DNA of 64,000 nt, from contig NZ_AUBW01000018.1 in assembly GCF_000429445.1 (NCBI RefSeq), forward strand, positions 62,001 through 126,000. Direction: 5' to 3'. Shown piece after piece: positions 44,105-53,711 of the stretch; positions within the stretch are counted from its first letter, which is position 1; the number at the start of each line of letters is the position of its first letter. Below the pieces are notes generated by a model. That model did no database searches. It was not told the origin of the DNA and saw only the letters and a list, made by a program, of their open reading frames with translations. The translations under genes were made by a program, and so were the position numbers. This DNA comes from Algoriphagus terrigena DSM 22685. GTDB lineage: Bacteria; Bacteroidota; Bacteroidia; Cytophagales; Cyclobacteriaceae.

Positions 44105-44111
44105 ACCTTAG

Positions 44112-44185
44112 TGACCTCGTCAAGATTCAAACTTGAAACCTCCTGAGCCGTAATCAGGTGCTCTATTCAGTTGAGCTACGAAGCC
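44112..44185 (-). tRNA. tRNA-Arg (anticodon ACG)
   Basis: 74 nt. Acceptor GGCTTCG/CGAGGTC with two G-U pairs, D arm GCTC...GAGC, anticodon stem CCTGA/TCAGG with loop TTACGGC (anticodon ACG, A34 expected to become inosine and read CGN), T arm TCAAG TTTGAAT CTTGA. CCA is not encoded. A consensus promoter lies 12 bases upstream. Confidence 0.95.
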
Positions 44186-44196
44186 GAATTGGTTTG

Positions 44197-44227
44197 CAAA
44201 AGTACCGATTATAATTTTTTATGCAAA
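44197..44227 (-). promoter_or_regulatory. Promoter of tRNA-Arg
   Basis: TTTG (44227-44224), 19-nt spacer, TACTTTTG (44204-44197) on the minus strand, a perfect TTTG/TAnnTTTG match. Start of transcription is expected just before the mature 5' end. Confidence 0.75.
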
Positions 44228-44361
44228 TTTCCATTCGAAGAAATTTCTTCTCCGTGCTTCCGGCAATCCTGAAACCTTAAGAATAATTAAGACAGTCAAG
44301 GGGGTAAATCCTCTGGGATTTTATATTTTTGCCCACATTACACTGAATTGTATCCGCTTTG

Positions 44362-45108
44362 ATGAAAAAATTATTTACGCTGTCACTCGCGATTTTGGCC
44401 TTTCAATTTGCGCAGGCGCAGGATTCTGAGACTAAACCAAAAACGCCTATCGGAGGCCGCCCGAACATTCCGAGTGACTTGAATTTCGAATTTGGGTTCA
44501 ATCAGTTAACCAACCGTCCCTCTAACATTGGCGTGGATTTCTTTGGTTCAAGAACCTTCAATGTCTCCTATCAGTTTCCAGTTTACCTTATGGGAAAGAA
44601 TTCGGGTTTTACACTCAACCCTGGATTCGGCGTAGGCTCTGATAAAATTGAATTCAACGACAACCAAAACCTCTTTGTCAACACAGACCTTGGTGCAAAC
44701 TCCTCAGAACTGATGGACGTGACGGATGTCTACGGCGACAATATCATTGTGAAAACAAACAATTTCGCAACCAACTACTTTGAGGTTCCGATCGATCTGA
44801 GATATCATCTCAACAAAAACAACTACAGCAAAAGCTTCCGATTCAGCGTAGGTGGGAAAGTCGGATTTCTCTATGAAGCCCACACCAAAGTCAAATATGA
44901 GTCTGCCGCCTTTGACAAGCGCAAAATCAAGGATTCTCAAAGCTACGGTTTGGAAAAAATCAGATATGCAATCTCTGTGAAAGCCGGATCTCCCGGTTTC
45001 TACGTATGGGGCAATTTTTACTTGAACGATGTCTGGGAAAAAGGACGTGGACCATTCGCGACCCAAGCCAGCCAAGTTAACTTCGGTGTGGCCGTCACAG
45101 TATTCTAA
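44362..45108 (+). CDS. Outer membrane beta-barrel protein, porin-like
   Basis: 248 residues from the ATG at 44362 (an adjacent TTG is ignored). Signal peptide MKKLFTLSLAILAFQFAQA before QDSETK. The body has alternating aromatic and polar strands (FNVSYQFPVYLMGKNSGFTLNPGFGVGS, YFEVPIDLRYHLNKNNYSKSFRFSVGGKVGFLYE) and ends in the aromatic-terminated strand VNFGVAVTVF, typical of BamA-recognised barrels. It resembles the outer-membrane beta-barrel family PF13568-type proteins of Bacteroidota. Ligand and function unknown. Confidence 0.85.
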   Translation: MKKLFTLSLAILAFQFAQAQDSETKPKTPIGGRPNIPSDLNFEFGFNQLTNRPSNIGVDFFGSRTFNVSYQFPVYLMGKNSGFTLNPGFGVGSDKIEFNDNQNLFVNTDLGANSSELMDVTDVYGDNIIVKTNNFATNYFEVPIDLRYHLNKNNYSKSFRFSVGGKVGFLYEAHTKVKYESAAFDKRKIKDSQSYGLEKIRYAISVKAGSPGFYVWGNFYLNDVWEKGRGPFATQASQVNFGVAVTVF

Positions 45109-45130
45109 AGCCTGAATCAGCAAATACCAC

Positions 45131-45165
45131 AAAAAACGACCGGAGTAATTTCCGGTCGTTTTTTT
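45131..45165 (+). terminator. Terminator of the outer-membrane protein gene
   Basis: The 12-bp stem AAAACGACCGGA/TCCGGTCGTTTT (45133-45144 and 45151-45162), then further T residues. Confidence 0.93.
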
Positions 45166-45315
45166 AGTGGCTAATCTGACAGCCTGACTTAGTCAACTAG
45201 TATTCAAATGGGATCTTTCCTTGACATGGTCCGACAAGCTCACCGTCCGTCGGGGCTGGAAATCAGAAGGACGAAAATGGTCCTTATTTCATTCTTTTTC
45301 ACTCTCGTTATGGAT

Positions 45316-45354
45316 CTAGGTTGTCGACTCTTTTCCGAAGAGTCTTGTACCTAG
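45316..45354. repeat. Imperfect hairpin in the 45166-45374 gap
   Basis: CTAGGT/ACCTAG, a symmetric 5x5 internal loop, then ACTCTT/AAGAGT around a 5-nt loop TTCCG. The surrounding 209-base gap between a terminator and the PAP2-like gene carries no ORF. It may be a processing or regulatory RNA element, or the remnant of a repeat. Not a normal terminator because no U-run follows closely. Confidence 0.5.
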
Positions 45355-45374
45355 GTCGAGCTTCCTAATCCTTT

Positions 45375-45995
45375 TTAAGCCCAAATCCAGCTGAATCCAA
45401 ACCAGCAAATCAAAAAACCCGCTGCCCAGCCGACATACACTTCCAATGGCCGATGAGCCTGAAGAAATAATCTGGCAGATGCGACGATTCCGCAAAGAAC
45501 CAGAACACTCAAAAGTGGATACAGCACTTCAAAGGTTGGAAACTTTCTTCCCAGCACCAGCACCACCGCCAGCAATCCTCCCAGTCCCGTCATGTGGGCT
45601 GACATTTTCCAGAAAAAACTGACAGCTGTCAAGAAGATCACCGAAAAACAGATCACCGCCATACCCAGCCAGATCGTCGGATCAAAATCCATCCGTTGTC
45701 TCAAAAACCAAGTGGTCAACAGAAAGAACAGCGTCGTAATCACAAACGGAACCCGCCGATCCCTCACTTCCGGCATATGGAGGCTTTTCAATGTGCCCGT
45801 CAAGCGAAGTCCAAAAACAGTCACCATCGGAATCAGCAACGTAGCGACCACTATCAGAAAGTAAACGCTGCCCCTAATTTCCGCAGGAATACTGGTAGAT
45901 TGAGGCACGCCATACAATAGCAACCCAAAAACCAACGTCGGAATTAACAGGGGTTGGAAAACCACAGATATCACTAACGCAACTGACCGCAGCAC
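45375..45995 (-). CDS. PAP2-like membrane protein, degenerate
   Basis: 206 residues with five or six transmembrane helices. The C-terminal half keeps the outline of PAP2 motifs: KMSAHMTGLGGLLA (SxH, compare SGH) and ASARLFLQAHRPLEVYVGWAAG (compare SRxxLxxHxxxDxxxG), but Arg and Asp positions are partly changed (A-R and E in place of the S-R...D form). Lipid phosphatase activity is therefore uncertain. The start codon is GTG at 45995, overlapping the rpoN stop as TAGTG, so it is translationally coupled to sigma-54. Confidence 0.7.
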   Translation of the reverse strand: MLRSVALVISVVFQPLLIPTLVFGLLLYGVPQSTSIPAEIRGSVYFLIVVATLLIPMVTVFGLRLTGTLKSLHMPEVRDRRVPFVITTLFFLLTTWFLRQRMDFDPTIWLGMAVICFSVIFLTAVSFFWKMSAHMTGLGGLLAVVLVLGRKFPTFEVLYPLLSVLVLCGIVASARLFLQAHRPLEVYVGWAAGFLICWFGFSWIWA

Positions 45996-47452
45996 TACAG
46001 TTCTTTTCTTAGTCTTGCCACGGGAATCTGTAGCTGTTCTCTGTATTTGGCCACAGTTCTTCGGGCGATGTTGTAGCCTTTTTTGTTTAGCATCTTCACA
46101 AGTTTATCATCGGACAGCGGTCGCTTCTTGTCCTCAGCGTCCACCATTCCCTGAAGCACGGATTTGACTTCCCGATTGCTCACATCCTCACCGCTGTCGG
46201 TGGCGATGCCTTCAGAGAAAAAGTACTTCAGCGGATAAACTCCAAATTCTGTTTGAATTGCCTTGCTGTTGGCCACTCTGGACACCGTGGAGATGTCCAT
46301 GTCGATGCGCTCCGCGATATCCTTCAGGATCATCGGGCGGAGATTCGTTTCGTCTCCGTCAACGAAAAAGTCCCTCTGGTAATTCAAGATCGCTTCCATG
46401 GTTCTCAAAAGCGTATTTTGTCGCTGCTTAATCGCGTCGATGAACCACTTGGCTGAGTCCAGCTTCTGCTTGACAAAGGTGACCGTATCCTTGAGTTTTT
46501 TGTCCTTCTTGTCACTCTTATCATACGCGTCAAACATCTCCGCATAAGATCTTGAGATCCTGAGTTCGGGCGCGTTTCTCGAATTAAGGCTGATTTCAAA
46601 CTTTCCTCCCGTATTTGTCAGGATAAAATCCGGAATAATGTACTGCGTCCTCACCATGCCGTCAGAGGTTCCTCCCGGCTTTGGGTTCAGTCGTGTGATC
46701 AGATTGACCGCATCTTTAATCTGATCCTCATCGAGATCTAGCCGTTTTTGGATCTTGGAATAATGCTTCTTGGTAAACTCATCGAAACATTCCTGAACGA
46801 TCAACAGGGCGTGCAGGACAGCCGGATCATCTGGATGTTCTTTACGCTCTAGCTGGATGATCAGGCATTCCTGAAGACTGCGCGCTGCGATCCCCGCCGG
46901 GTCAAAATTTTGAATCTTGCGGAGGATCTCCTCCATCTCATCGATGTCAGTTTCTATATTTTGGCTGAAAGCGAGGTCATTGATGATCGCCTCCAGGTCC
47001 CGTCGGATATAGCCGTCATTTTCTATACTGCCTACGAGCTGCTGGCCGATGATCTTCTGACGCTCATCCAGCTTCAAATAGCTGAGCTGGGAGATCAATT
47101 GCTCATGCAGCGAAGCTTGTGAAGAGATCGGAATCTCCCGATCATCGTCATCGGCGTTGTAGTTGCCGTCGCCCTGCATCTTGTAGCCACTGTACTCGTC
47201 GTCGAGATAGTCTTCGAGATTGAGATCTTGCTCCTCCCGGGTCCGCTCTTCCTCGTAGGATTCTTCAAAGTCGTCCTCCTGACTCGGCTCGGGTTCCTCA
47301 TCTTTTCCCTCTTCCAGCGCGGGATTTATTTCCAGTTCCTCTTCGATGCGAGCGTCCAGTTCAGCTGTGGGTACTTGCAGCAGTTTGATAAACTGGATTT
47401 GCTGGGGAGAAAGCTTCTGGGAAAGAGATTGGCTTAAGTTAAGCTTTTGCAT
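45995..47452 (-). CDS. rpoN: RNA polymerase sigma-54 factor
   Basis: 485 residues from the ATG at 47452 (MQKLNLSQSLSQKLSPQQIQFIKLLQVPT), the glutamine/leucine-rich activator-interaction region. An acidic linker (EEGKDEEPEPSQEDDFEESYEEE) follows, then the core-binding region with FDPAGIAARSLQECL, the helix-turn-helix, and the RpoN box ARRTVAKYREQL at the C-terminus. It directs transcription from -24/-12 promoters with an enhancer-binding ATPase. A longer frame to 47521 is not supported. Divergent from asnS. Confidence 0.97.
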   Translation of the reverse strand: MQKLNLSQSLSQKLSPQQIQFIKLLQVPTAELDARIEEELEINPALEEGKDEEPEPSQEDDFEESYEEERTREEQDLNLEDYLDDEYSGYKMQGDGNYNADDDDREIPISSQASLHEQLISQLSYLKLDERQKIIGQQLVGSIENDGYIRRDLEAIINDLAFSQNIETDIDEMEEILRKIQNFDPAGIAARSLQECLIIQLERKEHPDDPAVLHALLIVQECFDEFTKKHYSKIQKRLDLDEDQIKDAVNLITRLNPKPGGTSDGMVRTQYIIPDFILTNTGGKFEISLNSRNAPELRISRSYAEMFDAYDKSDKKDKKLKDTVTFVKQKLDSAKWFIDAIKQRQNTLLRTMEAILNYQRDFFVDGDETNLRPMILKDIAERIDMDISTVSRVANSKAIQTEFGVYPLKYFFSEGIATDSGEDVSNREVKSVLQGMVDAEDKKRPLSDDKLVKMLNKKGYNIARRTVAKYREQLQIPVARLRKEL

Positions 47453-47628
47453 TGAAATCAGATAAAACCTACTGTTTGGGGTAAAAAAAGCTCTTCCCTT
47501 CGGATAGAGCCAGTGAATCAAATTTAGGAAAAAGCCCCAATTTTTTGATAAAAAGGTGATTTAATCGTTTTTTTGCATTCCACTAAAAAATGGCCGGAAA
47601 AGCATTTTTTCCGATAAATTACTCTCCA

Positions 47629-49080
47629 ATGGCATTCAACAAACGGGTCAAAATCAAGGCCGTCCTGGACCAGGACCTGATCGGACAAGAAATCACTCTG
47701 ATGGGCTGGGTTCGTACCAAAAGAAGCAATAAAAATGTTTCTTTCATTGCCCTCAATGACGGTTCGATCATCACCAACTACCAGGTCGTCGCCGATCCCA
47801 ATCTGATCTCCGAGGAGGTTTTGAAAAAATGCAGCACAGGTGCCTGTCTCAAAGTGACCGGAACGGTCGTCGCTTCACAGGGCGCGGGACAATCTTCCGA
47901 GCTCAATGCCAAATCCATCGAAATCCTGGGCGAGGCCGATCCGGAAAAATACCCGCTTCAACCCAAAAAACACTCATTGGAATTCCTCAGAGACATTGCT
48001 CACCTGAGAATGCGCACCAATACCTTCAGCGCGGTATTCAGAGTGAGACATGCCCTGGCTTTTGCAGTTCATAAATATTTCAATGACAAAGCCTTCTTCT
48101 ACATTCACACTCCGATTATCACCGGCTCGGATGCAGAGGGTGCGGGGGAGATGTTTCGGGTGACCACGTTGGATCTGAAAAAGCTTCCAACAACCTCGGA
48201 AGGCGCGATCGATTTCAAGCAGGATTTCTTCGAAAAAGAAACTAACCTGACAGTTTCGGGTCAACTAGAAGGAGAACTGGCGGCGATGGCCTTGGGTGAG
48301 ATCTATACTTTTGGCCCAACCTTCCGAGCGGAAAACTCCAACACCACTCGCCATCTGGCGGAATTCTGGATGATCGAGCCGGAGATGGCCTTCTATGATG
48401 CCGAAGACAACCAAAACTTGGCGGAGGATTTTCTAAAATATGTAATCCAGTACGCTTTGAACAACTGTGCGGAAGACCTCAACTTTCTGGCTCAGCGAGC
48501 ATTGGAGGAAGAAAACACAAAGCCAGCCGACCAACGCGCTGAATTGGGATTGATTGAGAAGCTGAAATTTGTGGTAGAAAATGACTTCGTTCGGCTCACC
48601 TACACCGAGGCCATCGACATCCTCCGCAATTCCAACCACAACAAGAAGAAAAAATTCCAGTACCTCATCGAGGAATGGGGAGCTGACCTCCAATCTGAGC
48701 ACGAGCGATATCTGGTGGAGAAACATTTCAAAAAGCCGGTGATCCTGACCGACTATCCAAAACAGATCAAGGCCTTCTACATGCGTCAAAACGAGGATGG
48801 GAAAACTGTCGCAGCAATGGATATCCTATTCCCGGGTATTGGAGAAATCGTCGGCGGATCGCAGCGTGAGGAGCGCATGGACAAGCTGACCCAAAGAATG
48901 CAAGAGATGCATATCCCAGAGGAGGAGCTTTGGTGGTACCTCGATACCAGAAGGTTTGGAGCGACCCCGCACGCGGGGTTCGGCTTGGGCTTTGAGCGGA
49001 TGGTACTCTTCGTCACCGGCATGGGCAATATCCGCGACGTGATCGCCTTCCCAAGAACTCCAGGAAACGCGGAATTCTAA
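47629..49080 (+). CDS. asnS: Asparaginyl-tRNA synthetase
   Basis: 483 residues from the ATG at 47629 ([13 protein letters not shown]). An ATG 39 bases upstream is possible but adds unusual residues. N-terminal OB fold ([23 protein letters not shown]), class II motif 2 [21 protein letters not shown] and motif 3 [27 protein letters not shown]. It charges tRNA-Asn in the cytosol. The single plus-strand gene between rpoN and an MFS gene; terminator follows. Confidence 0.96.
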   Translation: MAFNKRVKIKAVLDQDLIGQEITLMGWVRTKRSNKNVSFIALNDGSIITNYQVVADPNLISEEVLKKCSTGACLKVTGTVVASQGAGQSSELNAKSIEILGEADPEKYPLQPKKHSLEFLRDIAHLRMRTNTFSAVFRVRHALAFAVHKYFNDKAFFYIHTPIITGSDAEGAGEMFRVTTLDLKKLPTTSEGAIDFKQDFFEKETNLTVSGQLEGELAAMALGEIYTFGPTFRAENSNTTRHLAEFWMIEPEMAFYDAEDNQNLAEDFLKYVIQYALNNCAEDLNFLAQRALEEENTKPADQRAELGLIEKLKFVVENDFVRLTYTEAIDILRNSNHNKKKKFQYLIEEWGADLQSEHERYLVEKHFKKPVILTDYPKQIKAFYMRQNEDGKTVAAMDILFPGIGEIVGGSQREERMDKLTQRMQEMHIPEEELWWYLDTRRFGATPHAGFGLGFERMVLFVTGMGNIRDVIAFPRTPGNAEF

Positions 49081-49086
49081 AAACTA

Positions 49087-49117
49087 AAAATCCCCGGCCA
49101 AAAAAGTTGGGGATTTT
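49087..49117 (+). terminator. asnS terminator
   Basis: The stem AAAATCCCC/GGGGATTTT with a 13-nt loop, then T residues, 7 bases after the stop. Confidence 0.88.
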
Positions 49118-49151
49118 GCTTTAGAAGAAAATTTTTTTTGGGTAAGAAAGC

Positions 49152-50339
49152 TCAGCTCACCACTTTCACCCTTTGAGCCAAGGGAATACAGAGGATGCTG
49201 AAGAAAATCGCCAGATAGCCTACGATGTTGAAGTTGGTCAGCTGACCGAGTTCGTTTTCTCCGATAATCATCCCCGCTCCGAGCGATGCCAATCCCGCTG
49301 CCATTTGTTGTACAGCTGAATTAAAGCTCAGGAAACTCCCTCTATTTTCCGGCTGCGCGGTGCCGGTGATAATGGCCGCCGCCGGAACGTACCGGCCGTT
49401 GGAAGTCACAAAAAACATCGTCGTGACCATCAGCACAAGCGGAATGGGCGTAATCCCCAGGTGGGTAATGATACCAATCGGAATCAGGTTGAGCAACATG
49501 AAGATGGTAAAGATCTTCAACTTGCCGTGCTTGTCGGACAACCTTCCCACCCATGGAGAAGTAAAGATGGTAAATGCTCCGCCAGCCATGTAGATGTAGG
49601 TTAGTTGCATCTCGGAAAAGCCAACGTTGGCGACGTTGTATGGACTCAAAAATGGGATGATCATAAATTGTCCGAACATCATCATCACAGACAGTCCGAT
49701 AGCCCGCATCTGATTGCCATTGCTCGTGACGCGGGAGATCACTTCCAGGGGCCGCGGTCGTTTGATTTCTTTTCCCAGGTGATCGCCAATCGGCGGGATA
49801 AATTTAAAAATCATCCCAAAACTCAAGATTGCCAATCCCGTCAGGATGAAAAACGGCGTGTGCCAGCTGGAGAGACTGGCCAAAAACAAACCAAGGGGCA
49901 CCCCCATCACCGAGGCAAACGAAAATGCCGCCATGACCAATCCCATCGCCCTTCCCCGTCTTTCGTTGGGGACAACATCTCCGATGATCGCCAAGATCAG
50001 CGCCGACGTCAATCCCCCAAACACTCCCGAGACCACTCTAGCCACCAACAAAACCCCGTAGCTTGGCGAAAGCGCACACCCTAAAGTCCCAATTGTAAAC
50101 CCAACGTAAACCCAAATCAAGATCTTCTTCCGATCAAACCGATCTAGGAAAAACGCACCGAAAAAACTGGAAAACCCCGCGCTGAATGTATAGGAGGAAA
50201 CTAGCAGACTGAATTCGCTCGGTCCGATATCGAAGATTCGCATCAGCTGAGGCCCCAGCGGCATGAGAATCATGAAATCGACGATGTGGATAAAATTGAT
50301 GGCGGCGAGCGTCCACAGAAGCGCCTTTTCCTTTTGCAT
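49152..50339 (-). CDS. MFS transporter, drug efflux-like
   Basis: 395 residues with 12 predicted helices. Motif A between TM2 and TM3 is GAFFLDRFDRKKIL. TM4 has LLVARVVSGVFGGLTSALILAIIGDVVPNERRGRAMG, and TM5 VMGVPLGLFLASL resembles motif C of DHA1 efflux proteins. A substrate cannot be named. It is separated by 63 bases from the nnrD/E gene on the same strand, with no regulator adjacent. Confidence 0.88.
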   Translation of the reverse strand: MQKEKALLWTLAAINFIHIVDFMILMPLGPQLMRIFDIGPSEFSLLVSSYTFSAGFSSFFGAFFLDRFDRKKILIWVYVGFTIGTLGCALSPSYGVLLVARVVSGVFGGLTSALILAIIGDVVPNERRGRAMGLVMAAFSFASVMGVPLGLFLASLSSWHTPFFILTGLAILSFGMIFKFIPPIGDHLGKEIKRPRPLEVISRVTSNGNQMRAIGLSVMMMFGQFMIIPFLSPYNVANVGFSEMQLTYIYMAGGAFTIFTSPWVGRLSDKHGKLKIFTIFMLLNLIPIGIITHLGITPIPLVLMVTTMFFVTSNGRYVPAAAIITGTAQPENRGSFLSFNSAVQQMAAGLASLGAGMIIGENELGQLTNFNIVGYLAIFFSILCIPLAQRVKVVS

Positions 50340-50402
50340 GTTAAAATTCTATGGTTTGAAAACTCTCCCCCGGGAAATTAAGTTTGGGCATCGAAATGTT
50401 TT

Positions 50403-51875
50403 TCAAGAAATGTCCAGCTGAACAAACGTATCAGGAATCGCATCAATGATATCTGAGGCAATCGTCCCTCTTCGCTTCTTTTTGCCGGCGATTTCACCTG
50501 CAAGCCCGTGCTGGAAGACTCCGCAGATCAAGGCCTGCTCCGGGCTATATCCCTGTGCCAAAAAGGAAGTGAGCATCCCGGTAAGTACATCTCCCGCTCC
50601 GGCTGTCGCCATGAATTGTGTGCCGGATGAGTTGAAGATCTGTCTTCCGTCAGCCAAGCAAATCACAGAGTTGGCACCTTTGACCAAGAGATTAAGGCTC
50701 CACTTTTGGCAAAACTCAGAACTCTTTTTAAGACGATCCAGGTGATCCTCAGACTTCCCCAAAATCCGATCAAACTCCACCAAATGCGGCGTAAGAATGC
50801 TTCCCTTTGGCACCAAAGACACCAAATCCGAATTTTGTGCCAGCAGCGTAATCGCATCGGCATCCAGAACTACAGGATTTCTATATTTTTCAAAAAGGAC
50901 TTTCAAAAGCTCGGACTTGTTCTCAACGCCGATTCCTGGGCCAATGCCCAGCGCATCAAACCCCGATAAATCGGCTGGAAGTGAAAATCTGCACATCGCC
51001 TCTGGAACAGCTATTTGAAAGATCTGCCTTTCCTCCTCCGGAATCAAAGCGGTAACCAAGCCAGATCCAGTACGAAGAGCTGCTGTGCATGAAAGCGTCG
51101 CCGCTCCCATCTTTCCCCGGCTGCCTGCGAGCAGCAAGATCTTCCCAAAATCACCTTTGTGGGAAAATCGATGAAACCTCCGATGGAAGCCTTCGATATC
51201 CTTTTCTCTGAGGAAAAAATAAGGGCTGTCGAAAGCATCGTACTCGGTATCATCAATTCCAATATCAGCAATAACCAACTCTCCTGTCACGCGACCATGC
51301 TCTGGAAAAAGGAGGGACAGCTTAGGAAAAGCAAAGGTGATGGTATAATCCGCCTCGACAGCTGACCCTTCGAGCATCTCATCCGAAGCCAATCCGCTCG
51401 GGATATCGACCGAAACCACTGTTCCCGGGAACGAGTTGATCTTGTTGACTATTTCCTCTGCCTCCGCCCTCAAAGCGCCTTTGAAACCGACGCCAAGGAA
51501 TGAGTCAACCAAAACACCGTCGGCACTGGAGTCAAATTCCCGCCAAGACTTGACCAAGACCGCTTCAGGCAGCAATTTGAAGTTGCTTGAAGCATCGGGG
51601 CTCATCTTACCAGAATCAAAAAAGCAATTAAATACGGTGATCTTGAAGCCTGCTTGATGGAGAAAACGAGCAATCGCAAATCCATCGCCTCCATTGTTTC
51701 CCGCTCCACAAAAAATGCAAACGGGCAAATTTCTGTCAAAATTCTTCGCTTTCCACCAATCCACAAAAGCAAACGCAGCCCGCTCCATCAGTGCCAAGCT
51801 GGAGATTCCCCGTAGCGCAATGTGTGCCGCATCGAGTTCTTTGACATGATTACCTGATAGAATCTTGAGCATCAT
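50403..51875 (-). CDS. nnrDE: Bifunctional NAD(P)H-hydrate epimerase/ADP-dependent dehydratase
   Basis: 490 residues from the ATG at 51875. N-terminal YjeF_N epimerase domain with DRNLPVCIFCGAGNNGGDGFAIARFLHQAG, followed by YjeF_C kinase-like dehydratase with GKILLLAGSRGKMGAATLSCTAALRTGSGLVT, DALGIGPGIG, VLDADAI and TAGAGDVLTGMLTSFLAQG. It repairs hydrated NADH and NADPH. The ATG overlaps the upstream transporter stop as TGATG, so translation is coupled; a second ATG (51872) follows directly. Confidence 0.95.
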   Translation of the reverse strand: MMLKILSGNHVKELDAAHIALRGISSLALMERAAFAFVDWWKAKNFDRNLPVCIFCGAGNNGGDGFAIARFLHQAGFKITVFNCFFDSGKMSPDASSNFKLLPEAVLVKSWREFDSSADGVLVDSFLGVGFKGALRAEAEEIVNKINSFPGTVVSVDIPSGLASDEMLEGSAVEADYTITFAFPKLSLLFPEHGRVTGELVIADIGIDDTEYDAFDSPYFFLREKDIEGFHRRFHRFSHKGDFGKILLLAGSRGKMGAATLSCTAALRTGSGLVTALIPEEERQIFQIAVPEAMCRFSLPADLSGFDALGIGPGIGVENKSELLKVLFEKYRNPVVLDADAITLLAQNSDLVSLVPKGSILTPHLVEFDRILGKSEDHLDRLKKSSEFCQKWSLNLLVKGANSVICLADGRQIFNSSGTQFMATAGAGDVLTGMLTSFLAQGYSPEQALICGVFQHGLAGEIAGKKKRRGTIASDIIDAIPDTFVQLDIS

Positions 51876-53188
51876 CAAGTGGTCTGAACCGACAGCGACT
51901 TCTTGGGAATCGTCACCAACAGCAAGAAACCCAAGCCAACTACAAAGAATACTCCCAAAGAAAGTGCGCTGTTTCTCATGCTGCCGGTCAGCTGCTCAAT
52001 TACGCCGTAGGAAAATGTGCCAAATACGATGGCAAGCTTCTCCATTACATCATAAAAGCTAAAATAAGACGCATGATCGGTGGTCTCATCCGGGATAAGT
52101 TTGGAAAAAGTCGAACGTGACAGCGACTGGATCCCTCCCATGACCATTCCGACTACGAATGCCAAGGCGTAAAACTCATACACTGTATAGACATAGTAGG
52201 CCGCCCCGCAGATACCAATCCAAATGAAAACCAAGATCATCAAACCGATCTTGTTCCCTGAGACCCTGGAGATATAGGCAAACAGGTAGCTACCCACTAT
52301 TGCGACCAACTGAATGATCAGCACCGTCAAGATCAACTGATCACCCGGAAGTCCCAATTCCTTGTCTCCAAATGACGCCGCCAAGTACATCACGGTCTGC
52401 ACACCCATGGAGTAGAAAAAGAAAGACAACAAAAAACGCTTCATCACCGGGATTTCACGTACTTGAGAAAATACCTTGTTGATCTCATGGTAACCCTTCA
52501 TGAGGAGTTTACTTTCTATCTTCTTTTTAAAAGGATTCTTGGGAAGTGCCCGGAAAGTAATCTGAGAAAACCCCGCCCACCAAATCCCTGTAATCAGGAA
52601 TGAAAAACGGGGAGCGAAACTGCCTTCTGGAATACCAAAGGCATCAGGGAACTGGATCAAAAGGAGGTTAAAAACCAGCAAAATCACACTGCCAACGTAA
52701 CCCAAGGCGAAACCCCTCGCGCTGAGAAAGTCGTACTCGCTCTCCTCTGCGATCTCCGGAAGGTAAGCGTTGTAGAAGACAATACTTCCCGCATACCCTA
52801 TACTCGCCATGACGCTGCAGATAATCCCAAACTCGAGATTAGGCCCCTCAAAAAAGAACAATCCTACACATGAAATAGACCCTAGATAGGCAAAGATCTT
52901 CATGAATAACAGTTTCCTGCCCGATGCATCTGCCATACCCGACAGCAACGGTGAAAATATCGCGATCACCAAAAAGGAGAAGGAAATGGAATAAGAATAC
53001 AGGACGGTGTTGACTACTTTCCAACCGAAAAAATCAACCATATCTGAGCCGTCAACCCCTTTGGTCACACTGTTGTAATAGACGGGGAAGATGGTGGAAG
53101 TGATTACCAGGCTGTAGACCGAATTGGCCCAATCGTACATTGCCCAAGCACCTTGGACTCGCTTTCTATTGGTAAGCTCTACTTTCAT
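51875..53188 (-). CDS. MFS transporter, UMF1/ATG22-like
   Basis: 437 residues, about 12 helices. The start MKVELTNRKRVQGAWAMYDWANSVYSLVITSTIFPVYYNSV matches the UMF1/Atg22-like family, in which the fungal member exports vacuolar amino acids. Other features are DASGRKLLFMKIFAYLG, the long loop between TM6 and TM7 with LPKNPFKKKIESKLLMKG, and SLSRSTFSKLIPDETTDHASYFSFYDVMEKLA. Substrate unknown. Coupled to nnrDE, but a biochemical link is not evident. Confidence 0.9.
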   Translation of the reverse strand: MKVELTNRKRVQGAWAMYDWANSVYSLVITSTIFPVYYNSVTKGVDGSDMVDFFGWKVVNTVLYSYSISFSFLVIAIFSPLLSGMADASGRKLLFMKIFAYLGSISCVGLFFFEGPNLEFGIICSVMASIGYAGSIVFYNAYLPEIAEESEYDFLSARGFALGYVGSVILLVFNLLLIQFPDAFGIPEGSFAPRFSFLITGIWWAGFSQITFRALPKNPFKKKIESKLLMKGYHEINKVFSQVREIPVMKRFLLSFFFYSMGVQTVMYLAASFGDKELGLPGDQLILTVLIIQLVAIVGSYLFAYISRVSGNKIGLMILVFIWIGICGAAYYVYTVYEFYALAFVVGMVMGGIQSLSRSTFSKLIPDETTDHASYFSFYDVMEKLAIVFGTFSYGVIEQLTGSMRNSALSLGVFFVVGLGFLLLVTIPKKSLSVQTT

Positions 53189-53194
53189 ATAAAT

Positions 53195-53229
53195 AAAACA
53201 AAAAAGCCATTCGACAGTCGAATGGCTTT
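53195..53229 (-). terminator. Terminator of the exbB-exbD operon
   Basis: The 12-bp stem AAAGCCATTCGA/TCGAATGGCTTT with a tight 3-nt loop, followed by a U-run on the minus strand. It lies 19 bases after the last exbD stop and only 7 bases before the UMF1 gene start. Confidence 0.88.
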
Positions 53230-53248
53230 AAATATAAAGATTGATAGC

Positions 53249-53710
53249 TTATTGTGGAACCTTGGCGGTAGAAGCGTACAAGACACGTCTAGCGTCGGCA
53301 TTTCGAAGTTCAGTCTGAACGTCCGAGATCGGTCCCATTTTTACGTCTTTATCAACTTTCAGAGAGATCGTAATAAGACCGCGGTCTGATTCAGGAAGCA
53401 AATCCCTTTCTTGGTTTACCCACTGAACTATATCAGGAGCACTGACCAATACATCGTTTGCCTGAATTCTTGGCTCGGAACCGTACAATCCGGTATTCTT
53501 TGGTTTACCGATGAAAAGATAAGAGATCAGGGTTTTATTCTGAAGTTTCTGAAGCTGGGTGGACTGAGGGATCTTTTGTTCGACCAGCAAATCCTGCTCT
53601 CTCAACACAGTAGTCACCATGAAGAAGAACAACAACATGAACACGATATCGGGAAGCGACGCAGTCGAAACGGCTGGTTCTGCTTTCGGTTTTTTCTTAA
53701 ACTTCGACAT
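53249..53710 (-). CDS. exbD: Biopolymer transport protein ExbD/TolR, short paralogue
   Basis: 153 residues. One N-terminal membrane helix with the conserved Asp in ASLPDIVFMLLFFFMVTTVL, then a periplasmic domain of about 110 residues. It forms the proton-driven complex with ExbB, coupling to TonB-type or similar energy transduction. It starts 1 base after its paralogue's stop and ends the four-gene operon. Confidence 0.94.
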   Translation of the reverse strand: MSKFKKKPKAEPAVSTASLPDIVFMLLFFFMVTTVLREQDLLVEQKIPQSTQLQKLQNKTLISYLFIGKPKNTGLYGSEPRIQANDVLVSAPDIVQWVNQERDLLPESDRGLITISLKVDKDVKMGPISDVQTELRNADARRVLYASTAKVPQ

Positions 53711-53711
53711 A

